DNA of 36,212 bases from Acidobacteriota bacterium (GTDB taxonomy: Bacteria > Acidobacteriota > Terriglobia > Terriglobales > Acidobacteriaceae). The stretch covers positions 27,170 to 63,381 of the forward strand of contig QHZR01000075.1 of NCBI GenBank assembly GCA_003224755.1. Reading direction: 5' to 3'. Positions 24,818-33,245 of this stretch are shown here, one piece after another; within the stretch, counting starts at the first letter, position 1, and each line of letters begins with the position of its first letter. Both the position numbers and the translations under genes were made by a program. The notes beneath the pieces are model-generated. The model saw only the letters and a program-made list of their open reading frames with translations, was not told where the DNA came from and ran no database searches.

Positions 24818-25684
24818 ATGCGCGCTGCGGCCATCCTCGGACCAGGGAATTTCCACAAGCATCTCGCAAAGTTCAGGAACATTGGCGGCGCTGATTGGAC
24901 GGTCGGCGCGCTCGACCTTCCCGATCAGGCCGAAGTGGCAGTAATTTTTGGAGGAGATGGTACGATTCATCGCCATCTTTCGACCCTAGTCAATCTGCAA
25001 ACGCCGGTTCTGGTCGTTCCGTGCGGCAGCGGTAACGATTTCGCACGGGCGCTGAACTTGCACAGCGTTCGCGATGCGCTAGTTGCCTGGCGGAAATTCC
25101 TCGATACCAGAAGTAATGTTCGCGCGATTGATCTCGGCGTGATACGCGAAATGATAGGCGAGCCGCCTGCCCCACGTGAGCATTATTTCTGCTGCGTTGC
25201 TGGGATTGGGATTGATGCTGAAATTACACGTCGGGCCAACGATCTGCCCAAGTGGCTCCGAGCACGTGGCGGATACGCGCTCTCGGCTCCACGCGAATTT
25301 CTGCGCTTCGCGCCATTTCCGATGAGTATCTCCAGCGATGGAAATCCAGCTAGCCAATTTCGGCCAACCATCCTCGCCGCACTCGCCAATGCGCCCACGT
25401 ACGGGGGCGGAATGAAAATCGCGCCGCAAGCAAGACTCGACGACGGCAAACTCGACCTCTGCGTGGTTCGCGCCATGGACGTATTCAGGCTCTTCTGCCT
25501 CTTTCCCACGGTTTATTTCGGCCGCCATCTCGGTTTAGAAGAAGTTGAATATGGGCAAACAACGAGCGTGAAGATCGAAACCGAGCATCCTTTCGACGTC
25601 TATGCCGACGGCGAGTTCGTCTGCCAAACTCCAGTGGAGTTCCAAGTGGCGCGGGACGCTCTGAAGGTGATCGTGCCGACTTAG
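24818..25684 (+). CDS. Diacylglycerol/lipid kinase family protein (YegS/DgkB-like)
   Basis: A 288-residue kinase with a DAGK catalytic domain. The nucleotide-binding motif GGDGT is at 45-49 (VIFGGDGTIHRHL), followed by PCGSGNDFAR (68-77), both diagnostic. The C-terminal domain includes CCVAGIGIDAEITRRAN, TYGGGMKIAPQARLDDGKLDLCV and FDVYADGEFV, matching the lipid-binding half of the family. The enzyme is expected to phosphorylate a diacylglycerol or related lipid at the inner membrane face. Substrate not determinable from sequence. Located between the decayed glycosyltransferase gene and sppA; a heptamer repeat separates it from sppA. Confidence 0.9.
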   Translation: MRAAAILGPGNFHKHLAKFRNIGGADWTVGALDLPDQAEVAVIFGGDGTIHRHLSTLVNLQTPVLVVPCGSGNDFARALNLHSVRDALVAWRKFLDTRSNVRAIDLGVIREMIGEPPAPREHYFCCVAGIGIDAEITRRANDLPKWLRARGGYALSAPREFLRFAPFPMSISSDGNPASQFRPTILAALANAPTYGGGMKIAPQARLDDGKLDLCVVRAMDVFRLFCLFPTVYFGRHLGLEEVEYGQTTSVKIETEHPFDVYADGEFVCQTPVEFQVARDALKVIVPT

Positions 25685-25695
25685 CAGTGAACGGC

Positions 25696-25757
25696 GAGCT
25701 TCGAGCTCTGAGCACTCAGAGCGCTTCAGATTGCTCCAGGCTCATAGCTCGACGCTC
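25696..25757. repeat. Inverted heptamer-phased GAGCnnn repeat, dagK-sppA spacer
   Basis: Left arm: GAGCTTC, GAGCTCT, GAGCACT (25696-25716). Right arm in opposite orientation: ATTGCTC, CAGGCTC, ATAGCTC, GACGCTC (25730-25757). It shares CTCATAGCTC with the element at 20864-20936 (16 of 17 positions at 25741-25757 versus 20920-20936). Confidence 0.8.
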
Positions 25758-25825
25758 ACTGCTTGTGCAAAGTCCTTGTTGATAGCGCAGGTCTCCCGCG
25801 CAAGTGCTAAACTTACTGGACATTT

Positions 25826-26740
25826 ATGGCGGAAAACGCACGCTCGCGCGTCTGGCTCTGGGTGCTGATCGGAGGAGGGGCCTTCTTCCTGTTTGTGCTG
25901 GCCGTGTTCACCATGGTGTACGTGGCACTGCACGCGGGCGGCCAGCAGGCGGGAATCCACGCCTTCGGGGACAAAATCGGGGTGGTGGATCTCGATGGTG
26001 TGATTCTCGACCCGAACGAAGTTGTGGATGAGCTGCGCAAGTTCGCTGAGGACGATTCGATCAAGGCTATCATCATCCACGTGAACTCGCCCGGCGGCGG
26101 AGTGGCCGCGTCAGAAGAGATTTATCGCGAAGTCAAGCGGGTCCGGGACGAGAAACACAAACGCATTGTGGCTTCCATCGAGACGGTCGGCGCCAGTGGC
26201 GCATACTACGTCTCTTCCGCCACAAATAAGATCTATGCCGATAGCGGCAGCGTAGTGGGGTCGATCGGCGTGATTGCGGAATGGGTCAACTACGGCGATC
26301 TCATGCGCTGGGCGAAATTGAAGCCGGAGATCCTCAAGGTAGGCGAATTCAAGGACACCGGCGACCCGACCCGCGAACTGACTCCTGCCGAGCGCCAGTA
26401 CATGCAAGGATTGATTGACAATATGTACCGCCAGTTCGTACAGGCGGTCGCTGATGGGCGGCATTCGAAGGTGTCGGACATTAAACCGATTGCCGACGGC
26501 CGCGTCTGGACGGGGGAGCAGGCGCTGAGCATGCACCTGATCGACCAGATTGGCGATTTCCGGACCGCGGTGCAGGACACTGCCAAATCAGTCAACATCA
26601 GCGGCGAGCCGGTGCTGGTGCATTCTGAACGGGAGCGCAAGTCGCTGCTGGATCTGTTGTTCGGAGATGTGACGCCCTGGCTTCCCACCAAGGAAAAGCT
26701 GCTCGACCAGCACACGGGTTTTTACTACCTGTGGAAGTAG
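25826..26740 (+). CDS. sppA: Signal peptide peptidase SppA
   Basis: A 304-residue, single-domain SppA. An N-terminal membrane helix (about 9-36, VWLWVLIGGGAFFLFVLAVF) anchors the protease in the inner membrane. The S49 fold is clear: VVDLDGVILDPNEVVDEL, IIIHVNSPGGGVAASEEIY, nucleophile S124 in ETVGASGAYYVSS and general base K176 in VGEFKDTGDPTREL. It is expected to degrade cleaved signal peptides with a Ser-Lys dyad. The length matches the short bacterial type, which works as a ring of subunits. The start has no strong ribosome binding site. Confidence 0.93.
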   Translation: MAENARSRVWLWVLIGGGAFFLFVLAVFTMVYVALHAGGQQAGIHAFGDKIGVVDLDGVILDPNEVVDELRKFAEDDSIKAIIIHVNSPGGGVAASEEIYREVKRVRDEKHKRIVASIETVGASGAYYVSSATNKIYADSGSVVGSIGVIAEWVNYGDLMRWAKLKPEILKVGEFKDTGDPTRELTPAERQYMQGLIDNMYRQFVQAVADGRHSKVSDIKPIADGRVWTGEQALSMHLIDQIGDFRTAVQDTAKSVNISGEPVLVHSERERKSLLDLLFGDVTPWLPTKEKLLDQHTGFYYLWK

Positions 26741-26920
26741 AATAAGTTTTTGGGTGAGGCGAAAAGTGGCTCTTGCCAACAACCCCTGAAATTTGAGAAG
26801 GTTATGCGAGTGGGGTTCTTGGAACGCGTGCTTTTCGAGTAACCATGACAGGAAGGCCCCAACCCTAGGGGCCGGGGCGATGGACCCAGGAAAATTAATA
26901 CTTAGGGGAGCGAAGAGGCT

Positions 26921-27238
26921 ATGACAAAAGCGGACTTGATTGATGAAGTCTCCCGTCTGGCGGAATTAACGCGCAAAGACAGCGAAGTGATCGTCGAGAC
27001 GATTTTCGACAGCGTCGTGCGCTCCCTGCGGGCTGGCGACAAGATCGAGATCCGCGGATTTGGCAGCTTTCGGACGCGCCAGCGCAAGCCGCGGGTGGGA
27101 CGCAACCCAAAGACCGGCGACCGCGTGGAAGTTCCCGCAAAGAAGATCCCTTTCTTCAAGCCCAGCAAAGAGCTGAAAGATCTGGTTAATGGAGAGGCCG
27201 GGACACATGCTCAAGCCACTCCATCGCCGGCGATGTAG
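26921..27238 (+). CDS. HU/IHF-family DNA-binding protein
   Basis: A 105-residue histone-like protein: MTKADLIDEVSRLAELTRKD- dimerisation helices, then the hallmark GFGSFRTRQRKPRVGRNPKT and EVPAKKIPFFKPSKELKDLVN, which bend DNA by inserting the Pro of the arm (RNPKTG). A short C-terminal tail (GEAGTHAQATPSPAM) extends past the usual HU end. It is closer to IHF-beta/HimD than to HU by the arm sequence. It follows sppA after 180 bp and probably has its own promoter there, since nucleoid proteins are normally highly expressed. AGAGG precedes the ATG. Confidence 0.93.
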   Translation: MTKADLIDEVSRLAELTRKDSEVIVETIFDSVVRSLRAGDKIEIRGFGSFRTRQRKPRVGRNPKTGDRVEVPAKKIPFFKPSKELKDLVNGEAGTHAQATPSPAM

Positions 27239-27255
27239 GTCTGTCAGCAATCAAC

Positions 27256-27513
27256 ATGTTTTCCCGGAAAATTCGCGTGGAATATGAACACGAAGGGGGG
27301 CGCGTGCCTTGCCCTTTGAAATGGCTCGACAGTTTTTCTATGCGCAACTTCACCAATGCCAGCATTTTCGATGACACATTGCCACTTGCTGACGGCCTCA
27401 TGGAAATTGGTGAGCGTGTGCCTGTTGATGAACTACGCGATGCGATGCAGGCCTGGTTCCGCCGCAAGGGCTATTTGACACGAGATGCAGGGCTCGCGCT
27501 GCGACTAGTTTAA
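27256..27513 (+). CDS. Hypothetical protein, 85 residues
   Basis: An unrecognised small frame, 17 bp after the HU-like gene on the same strand. Its sequence has an ordinary protein-like composition (MFSRKIRVEYEHEGGRVPCP near the start, DELRDAMQAWFRRKGYLTRD near the end) and no signal peptide or membrane helix. No ribosome binding site precedes the ATG, so it may be a fragment of a former gene or may be read through from the HU transcript. Function unknown. Confidence 0.4.
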   Translation: MFSRKIRVEYEHEGGRVPCPLKWLDSFSMRNFTNASIFDDTLPLADGLMEIGERVPVDELRDAMQAWFRRKGYLTRDAGLALRLV

Positions 27514-27530
27514 GAGCGTCAGGTGCCGGG

Positions 27531-27794
27531 TCAGTTCGGCAGATGAAACAGGAGATTCATCGGGTCTCGTGCACCTTCGACTCTTATCCAAGCTAAGTGG
27601 CCGCACGCGACGATCTTCACTTCATCTGCGGGTAGCTTCGCCGCATAGCTCGAAATGATTCGCGTCATGTCCTGGGGCGCCTGCGCACCTGTGAACTCCT
27701 TTTCCAGCGGCACTGACTGCTGCTCCATCCGTTCAAAGGCGGCTTGAAGGCCAGATGAAGTTGTCAGGCAAGCTTGCGTTTTGCAGCCCACCAT
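27531..27794 (-). CDS. Hypothetical protein or gene remnant, 87 residues
   Basis: An unrecognised frame. It remains open some 50 bases upstream of the first ATG (IAFADDIEYSALVAIEE before the start), which suggests either a different start or a 5'-truncated remnant. The end reads IVACGHLAWIRVEGARDPMN. It lies next to a decayed response-regulator gene, which adds to the suspicion that it is a remnant. No domain recognised. Confidence 0.3.
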   Translation of the reverse strand: MVGCKTQACLTTSSGLQAAFERMEQQSVPLEKEFTGAQAPQDMTRIISSYAAKLPADEVKIVACGHLAWIRVEGARDPMNLLFHLPN

Positions 27795-27880
27795 CTCCTC
27801 GATTGCAACCAGTGCGGAGTATTCGATGTCATCGGCAAAAGCGATCTAACTGCCGAAGTTGTCGCATGCCCGCCATGCGG

Positions 27881-28515
27881 CTAGGCGAAAGCCTGTGGCG
27901 CGGCCAGCACCTCTGTGACGCGCAATCCAAAATTCACGTAGACGTCAATTACATTGGTTCCAGTATCAAAAGAAAGATTCCACACGTGTTCAATGATCAT
28001 GGCTCGCGTTACCCGCCGGCCGGCATTCAACGTGAGATATTCCGCAGCCCAAATTCTTTCGACGTCAACTCAATTCGCTTGCCGGCACGTTCGACTCGGC
28101 GCTCGACGCGATCAATTTTTAGATCAGCAACCGAAAGCACTGCGGCAGCGGGCAAATGGCTCCTGCGCAATAGCGCGCGAATCCGCGCCGAGAGTTCCGC
28201 GAATGAAAAAGGCTTGCCCATGTAGTCATCGGCGCCGAGATCAAGACATTGCACACGGTCTTCAACTCGGTTCCGGCTGGTCAGGACCAGAATAGGCAAA
28301 CTGGGCTTGCGGGTGCGAAGATGCCGCAGAATCGTGACTCCGTCCACGCGCGGAAGGTTTAAATCCAGCATGAGCAAGTCATAATCAAGTTCGCCGGCCA
28401 TGGCACGCGCCTGCTCTCCATCGGTGGTCACATCCACCGCATAGTGTTCAGCTTCCAGGCCCTTGCGCACAAAGCTGGCCAAGGCGGGATCATGTTCAGC
28501 AATTAGAACTCTCAT
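27881..28515 (-). pseudogene. OmpR-family response regulator, frameshifted and 3'-altered
   Basis: The receiver domain is intact: MRVLIAEHDPALASFVRKGL, phosphoacceptor region LLMLDLNLPRVDG, ILVLTSRN and the lysine in YMGKPFSF. The winged-helix domain begins (LSVADLKIDRVERRVERAGK, IELTSKEFGL) but the frame breaks near 28044: one base appears missing in CTG-C(T)GG. In the next frame the text continues as YLTLNAGRRVTRAMIIEHVW, NLSFDTGTNVIDVYVNF and then turns into unrelated sequence ending at the stop at 27881. So about 30 C-terminal residues with the DNA-binding wing are missing. No histidine kinase follows. The start is 28515; GGAAG is a weak ribosome binding site. A dead or truncated regulator is the best reading. 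Confidence 0.8.
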
Positions 28516-28670
28516 AAGGTGTGCCTTCACTTCCAAGACAGGTAACCCTTTGGAGCAAGACACGAATGGCTCCGGAGTCATCGAAGCAAGCTCGGCCCTT
28601 GAATTCAGCATTGAACCTCTAATGTCACTCGCACATCGGTCATCATCGCCGGAGGATAATTGAGCCAGCC

Positions 28671-29893
28671 ATGGAGTTATTGACCAAAAAGAGTTTGAAC
28701 TCCTTATTTCTCCCCGGCGGGGTCATCCTGCTCGGCTCGATACTGCTGCTCGATACGAAATGGATCGCACTTTCGCAGTCCGGAGTAACCTTCTTTTATT
28801 ATGCGGCGTTCGTGGCTGCCGGACTCCTGGCCTGGAGATTTCACTCAACCCGAATTCTGTTTTCGGTCGTTGTGCTCCTAATTGGCCATCACGCAGTTCA
28901 GTTCTACGCCCAACGAGGAGCCGGGCTGGGGTTGGTAGCTTTTGAAGCCATTGCGTTGCTCATCCCACTAAATTTTGCATTCCTTACATTTTTTACCGAG
29001 CGCGGAGACGAAGGCCGTACGCTGCTCTGGTTCCTGATACTGTTATTTTTCGAATCGGTGTTCGTGGCTGCGGCGGCGCGCCCCGAGCAACCTGCGCCCT
29101 CATTCCTGCACTTTGCATTCATTCGTAGCTACCATTCACACCTGCCACAGCCGGCAATTCTGATGTTCGCTGCCTCGCTATGTCTTCTTCTGGTTCGGTT
29201 TGTGCAGTTTCATCGCGCCATTGATAGCGGCATGTTCTGGTCTCTCATCATGGCCTGGTTGGGCTTTCAGGCTGGCGCGACGGGCAAGCCCGGCACGGCA
29301 TACTTTGGCGCTGCGGCTTTGGCTCTGGCTGGCTCGATCATCGAAAATACCTATTCACTCGCTTATAACGACGAGCTCACGGGTCTTCATTCCCGGCGGT
29401 CATTCAATGACGCGTCGTTTCGCCTGAAGCCACCTTATGCTGTCGCGGTCGTGGATATAGACCACTTCAAGAGCATCAATGACAATTACGGGCACGATAC
29501 TGGCGATCAGGTGCTTCGGCTCGTTGCTTCGAAGCTGGCCCGCGTGGGTGGAGGCGGAGAGGCCTTCCGAGTAGGCGGATGCGACTGAATATTGAGAACT
29601 CCGCCTTCCGCGTCCGCAGCGGACAGGAACGCCGCAAAATCTCGCGCCCTGCCGATCGTCGCAAGGGCACAAACGGCAGAGCCCCGGCCAACAGCAGAAC
29701 TTCCACTTTCATATCAGTGACGGTAAGCATCGGGGTTGCTGAATCGAGGTCAAAGGCAAGTATGGATGAAATCATCGAAGAAGCGGACCAGGCTCTCTAT
29801 CGTGCCAAAAAAGGAGGGAGAAACAGAATTGAAATCACAGCCCCGCCCAAACAGACCAAGCCAATCCGATCCAAGAGGGCTGTCCGCCGCTAA
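28671..29893 (+). pseudogene. Membrane diguanylate cyclase with the GGDEF centre deleted
   Basis: The N-terminal half is a membrane domain of about six helices (28690-29340). The GGDEF domain then starts normally (NDELTGLHSRRSFND, VVDIDHFKSINDNYGHDTGD, FRVGG) but at the signature itself the frame reads GGCD and stops at 29588. The domain resumes in another frame with RLNIENSAFRVRSGQERRKI and SVTVSIGVAESRSKASMDE, ending near 29893. Compared with intact members about 22-25 residues (DEF and the following strand) are missing, with a net shift of frame, near 29578. The GTP-cyclising glutamate is gone, so c-di-GMP synthesis is not possible. A deletion of this size cannot be a sequencing error of one base. 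Confidence 0.88.
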
Positions 29894-30933
29894 GCTGTCG
29901 AAGACTTTGTCCTGATCTTGCCACGGTGCGCGGCGAGTTCCACGATCTCGCCTATCAGTTGTGTGTAGTTCCTGCCCGATTTCTTAGCTGCCATGGCAAA
30001 CTCGTGCTTGCTCGAGAGCCACGGATTCGGGTTTGCCTCAATCACATATACTTCGCCTTCAGGCGTGAGACGCATGTCAATGCGTCCATAATCGCGGAGT
30101 TTCACTGCACGATAAGCCGCGAGTGCCGTGTCCGAGAGTTTCTGGACAGTCGCTTCATCGAGATCGTCCGCAATTTTGGATTTAGTCAGCTTGTAAGCCC
30201 GCGACTCTCTCTCGAACTTCACATCGCGGCTGGCAATTTTCGGCGTTCCTTCCGGAAGCTTCGACAAGTCCAGCTCGACTAACGGGAGCACCTCCGTACG
30301 CTCGTAGCTGCCGAGAATCGCTGCGTAAATTTCTCGTCCCTCGATGTACTCCTCAATAAGGGCTGGTGAATCGAACTCGTTCTGAACATATTCCACGCGT
30401 TCCATCAACTCCTTTACGCCGTTTACCACTGCCTCGGCGTCGATTCCGATGGAGCCATCCTCCAGCTGGGGCTTAACAATCAGCGGAAACTTCACGTCAT
30501 GAGCATGATCAATGTTTCCGCGATACGCCGTCGCAAAATATGGCGTACGAATGCCATGAAACGCAAACATCTTCTTGGCCGTTCCTTTGTCCTGCGCCAG
30601 AAAGTGCGCATGCGGCCCAGCACCCGTGTACGGGATCCCCAGCAGATCCATGTACGCGGCGACGTTCATCTCCTTGGTATCGTCGCCGGCATAGGATTCT
30701 GTCAGATTGAAGATGAGGTCGGCACCGCATTTTCCCAAGCCATAAAGCGATTGCGGCCGCCCATCGAGCACGTGATAGAACGGTTCATGACCGAGCTTCG
30801 TCAGAGCGTCGGTGATTTCCTCACGGTCTTCTTTTATTTTTCGCTTGCGCCCCGCGTCAGCGGCATCGGTCTCGACAGCTTCTTCTTCTGCCCAGACGTC
30901 GTACAGCACAGCGACTTTCAGTTTGTCGCCCAT
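29890..30933 (-). CDS. ATP-grasp protein, D-Ala-D-Ala ligase-like
   Basis: A protein of about 347 residues starting MGDKLKVAVLYD at 30933, where GGAGG lies four bases upstream. An ATG at 30954, overlapping the upstream stop as TAATG, is a possible alternative start. Features of the Ddl fold: N-terminal Rossmann-like segment (VLYDVWAEEEAVE), GADLIFNLTESYAGDDTKE, ATP-grasp loops (FPLIVKPQLEDGSIGIDAEA, ALIEEYIEGREIYAAI), and the metal-binding end DYGRIDMRLTPEGEVYVIEANPNPWL. It ligates a carboxylate to an amine or thiol through an acyl-phosphate, but the substrate is unknown. It lies directly after the zinc peptidase gene on the same strand, so the two are probably co-expressed. Confidence 0.85.
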   Translation of the reverse strand: MGDKLKVAVLYDVWAEEEAVETDAADAGRKRKIKEDREEITDALTKLGHEPFYHVLDGRPQSLYGLGKCGADLIFNLTESYAGDDTKEMNVAAYMDLLGIPYTGAGPHAHFLAQDKGTAKKMFAFHGIRTPYFATAYRGNIDHAHDVKFPLIVKPQLEDGSIGIDAEAVVNGVKELMERVEYVQNEFDSPALIEEYIEGREIYAAILGSYERTEVLPLVELDLSKLPEGTPKIASRDVKFERESRAYKLTKSKIADDLDEATVQKLSDTALAAYRAVKLRDYGRIDMRLTPEGEVYVIEANPNPWLSSKHEFAMAAKKSGRNYTQLIGEIVELAAHRGKIRTKSSTA

Positions 30934-30953
30934 TCCACCTCCAGCGTAATTCA

Positions 30954-31958
30954 TTACGCTTGAAAAAACCTGTACCGCGCCAGATGATTCATTACCAAGG
31001 TGGTGGCAAACACCGTAAACGCCGACAGGTGCTCCGCCTCTTTTCTACTGTCAATCAGCAATCCCAGTTCTGCGCTTCGCTTCTCTATGGCCTCCATCAG
31101 TCTGCGCACCTGCGGGCGCGGCATTGCCGTCCAACTGGCAATCTGATCTACCAGAACTTTGCGGTTCTTCTGCAGAAAGGGTCCCGCTGGCACCGCGGTC
31201 TTTGATTTCTTCGGCGCATTCAAGATTGTCGCCAGATCGCCATCCTGCGTGACCTCAAGCAGCGGGACCTGTTCGGTGGAATTACGATAAAACTCCTCAA
31301 CCGTCATTTCCATCTCCGCCACAGTGACGTCTGGCGTGCCGCGCTTGCGGAGTGGATCTACACTGCCGAGTTCTTTCCCGATCCGATCCATGTAATGGAG
31401 CTTCGCCATCGCGCCCCACCCACGATACTTCTTCCGCCAACTGGAGCGCGGCGTCATCCACACCGCGAACGTCTCAGCAAAGTCCTCATCGGGATGCTTC
31501 TGCGCATACCAACCCGGCAGGTAGCGCACGTAGTCTTTCGAAAACAGCACTGGGCGATAGTTCTCGCGGTACGGTCTGCGATATGGTCCAAACAACTGCT
31601 TCCACTGTGGCGTGCGGTGCAGCCGGTAAGCGTAATTGAAAGCATGCCCTGCTTCGTGGCGCAAATACATCATGACTTCGCGATCGGTCTCGAGATCATT
31701 GTTCTCTCTCTCAATTTGGCCGAGGTCCGCTCGAGCAAGATAAAACGGAATTCCAATCACCGGCTCGCCCGACGGGCATCCCCATTCGTCGGTCAAGTAA
31801 ACTCCGGGCCGGAACTTCACGATCCTTTTCTGTTCCAGCTCCCGGTAAAGCTGCTGCACGAATTTTTCGACCTGCGAGCCGTCCATCTTCAGCCCCAAAT
31901 CGCAGATTCTGGTCGCCAGCAACGACGGCGGGTCGGGATGTGGCTGCTCGAGGTCCAT
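30954..31958 (-). CDS. Putative zinc-binding metallopeptidase
   Basis: A 334-residue protein with a gluzincin-like zinc site: H101-E102-A-G-H105 (LRHEAGHAFNYAYRLH) and a third ligand candidate E162 in HPDEDFAETFAVWMTP. No signal peptide is seen, so it is probably cytoplasmic. It matches the putative zinc-binding metallopeptidase family (peptidase Mx1-like, PF15890) in its motif and the GWYAQKHPDEDFAETF block. C-terminal to the catalytic part (after 225) lies a helical region, including a 30-residue stretch RKVLVDQIASWTAMPRPQVR-. It is co-directional with the ATP-grasp gene and 20 bp apart at most. The substrate is unknown. Start codon ATG at 31958 has no strong ribosome binding site. Confidence 0.82.
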   Translation of the reverse strand: MDLEQPHPDPPSLLATRICDLGLKMDGSQVEKFVQQLYRELEQKRIVKFRPGVYLTDEWGCPSGEPVIGIPFYLARADLGQIERENNDLETDREVMMYLRHEAGHAFNYAYRLHRTPQWKQLFGPYRRPYRENYRPVLFSKDYVRYLPGWYAQKHPDEDFAETFAVWMTPRSSWRKKYRGWGAMAKLHYMDRIGKELGSVDPLRKRGTPDVTVAEMEMTVEEFYRNSTEQVPLLEVTQDGDLATILNAPKKSKTAVPAGPFLQKNRKVLVDQIASWTAMPRPQVRRLMEAIEKRSAELGLLIDSRKEAEHLSAFTVFATTLVMNHLARYRFFQA

Positions 31959-32043
31959 GTTTAACTAGAGTGTATTAGTAGGGTGGGTTGGAGCAAGAGG
32001 AAGGGAGCCGGTTCGCCAACTGGCACTCACTGAGATCGGGAGG

Positions 32044-32063
32044 GGCATCGCTTCAGCGATGCC
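32044..32063. repeat. Perfect 8-bp hairpin, REP-like
   Basis: GGCATCGC and GCGATGCC pair around TTCA. It lies in the spacer upstream of the tRNA-Ser gene, without a T-run. Confidence 0.65.
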
Positions 32064-32191
32064 GAACTTGCGTCCTTTCAATTGCGCCTTTTGGCTGACC
32101 CTGTTTCGGATTTTGCCGCGCCCTTTTCGAGATGTTTCCACGCCCAACAATTCTTTCGCAAGAGCAGGTGATAAACTGTTCCCATGCCGCC

Positions 32192-32285
<94 letters not shown>

Positions 32286-32371
32286 GAATTCTGCTAGTTG
32301 AAAGATGGAATACTGCCGTTCCTATTCCGTTCTGTCTTTAAGAAATTGGCGGTTCGATTCAGAATAGGCAA

Positions 32372-33166
32372 ATGCGGCAGTTCAGAATTGCGCTCCGCGC
32401 TACGATCATATTTCTCTTCGCAGGCGCATTCTCGCCGTACATTCGTGCGCAAGACGATCTCACTGCAGTTCCTAATCGCCCAACGGTTTCAACTACCGCA
32501 CAGCCAGTGCAGCCGGGAGTGCTCGAAACCGAGTGGGGAATTGACGCTGCGGCTTCGCACCAGGATATCAACGGCCTACTCAAGTTCGGGGTCAACAAGA
32601 ACTTCGAATTGCGTTTTACCAACAATCCCTTCACTGCGGACTCCGGCACTCATGGTGTCGGCGATACCGCTCTCGGTTTCAAATATCGCCTGACGCAGGA
32701 TTCAGGTCACGAACCTTCGATCGCATTGATGTACATGACGAAGCTTCCGACCGCGGGAGATGTACTGGGCTCAGGAGAGGCCGATCACGTGTTCACTCTA
32801 CTGGTGAGCAAGGATCTCGGCAAACACCACTTCGACTTCAATCTGGTAGCGAATCTTCTCGGGAGGCCGCCGGGTGGGTTCGATCGGACCTATCTCAACG
32901 CGCTGGCGTGGTCTCATCCGCTTCGCGGGAAGTGGGGAGCCACTGCCGAGCTCTCTGGCATCACTTCTCCAAATGTGTTCACGCCAGGCAGCGCGCAGTT
33001 TATCGCCTCTGGGACTTGTACCGCGCGGCCGCGTCTGGTTTTTGATTTCGGAATGATGGGCCGCTTCACCGGTAACATTCCAGACGCAATGTTCGTCGCC
33101 GGAGTCACCTATTCGATTGCCGAGCTATACCGTCACCATCGAGAAAGTGTGGCAGCCGCGCACTAG
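32372..33166 (+). CDS. Outer-membrane beta-barrel protein of the MetA/phenol-degradation transporter type
   Basis: A 264-residue exported protein. Signal peptide at residues 1-26 (IALRATIIFLFAGAFSPYIRA), then short alternating beta-strands: VLETEWGIDAAASHQDINGL, FELRFTNNPF, VGDTALGFKYRL, IALMYMTKLPT, FDFNLVANLL, GATAELSGIT, LVFDFGMMGRFTG. This layout fits the 'MetA pathway of phenol degradation' / putative outer-membrane transporter family (PF13557), whose members are thought to be porin-like barrels; no substrate can be assigned. It is followed by the glucosidase gene after 79 bp, possibly unrelated in function. The cysteine at residue 212 is isolated. Confidence 0.7.
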   Translation: MRQFRIALRATIIFLFAGAFSPYIRAQDDLTAVPNRPTVSTTAQPVQPGVLETEWGIDAAASHQDINGLLKFGVNKNFELRFTNNPFTADSGTHGVGDTALGFKYRLTQDSGHEPSIALMYMTKLPTAGDVLGSGEADHVFTLLVSKDLGKHHFDFNLVANLLGRPPGGFDRTYLNALAWSHPLRGKWGATAELSGITSPNVFTPGSAQFIASGTCTARPRLVFDFGMMGRFTGNIPDAMFVAGVTYSIAELYRHHRESVAAAH

Positions 33167-33245
33167 AGATACGGCAAGAATAACGATTTTCTACAGCTGA
33201 CTATGCTACACTGTCGATCTCGCAAATCTCCGCAAAGGACGACCT

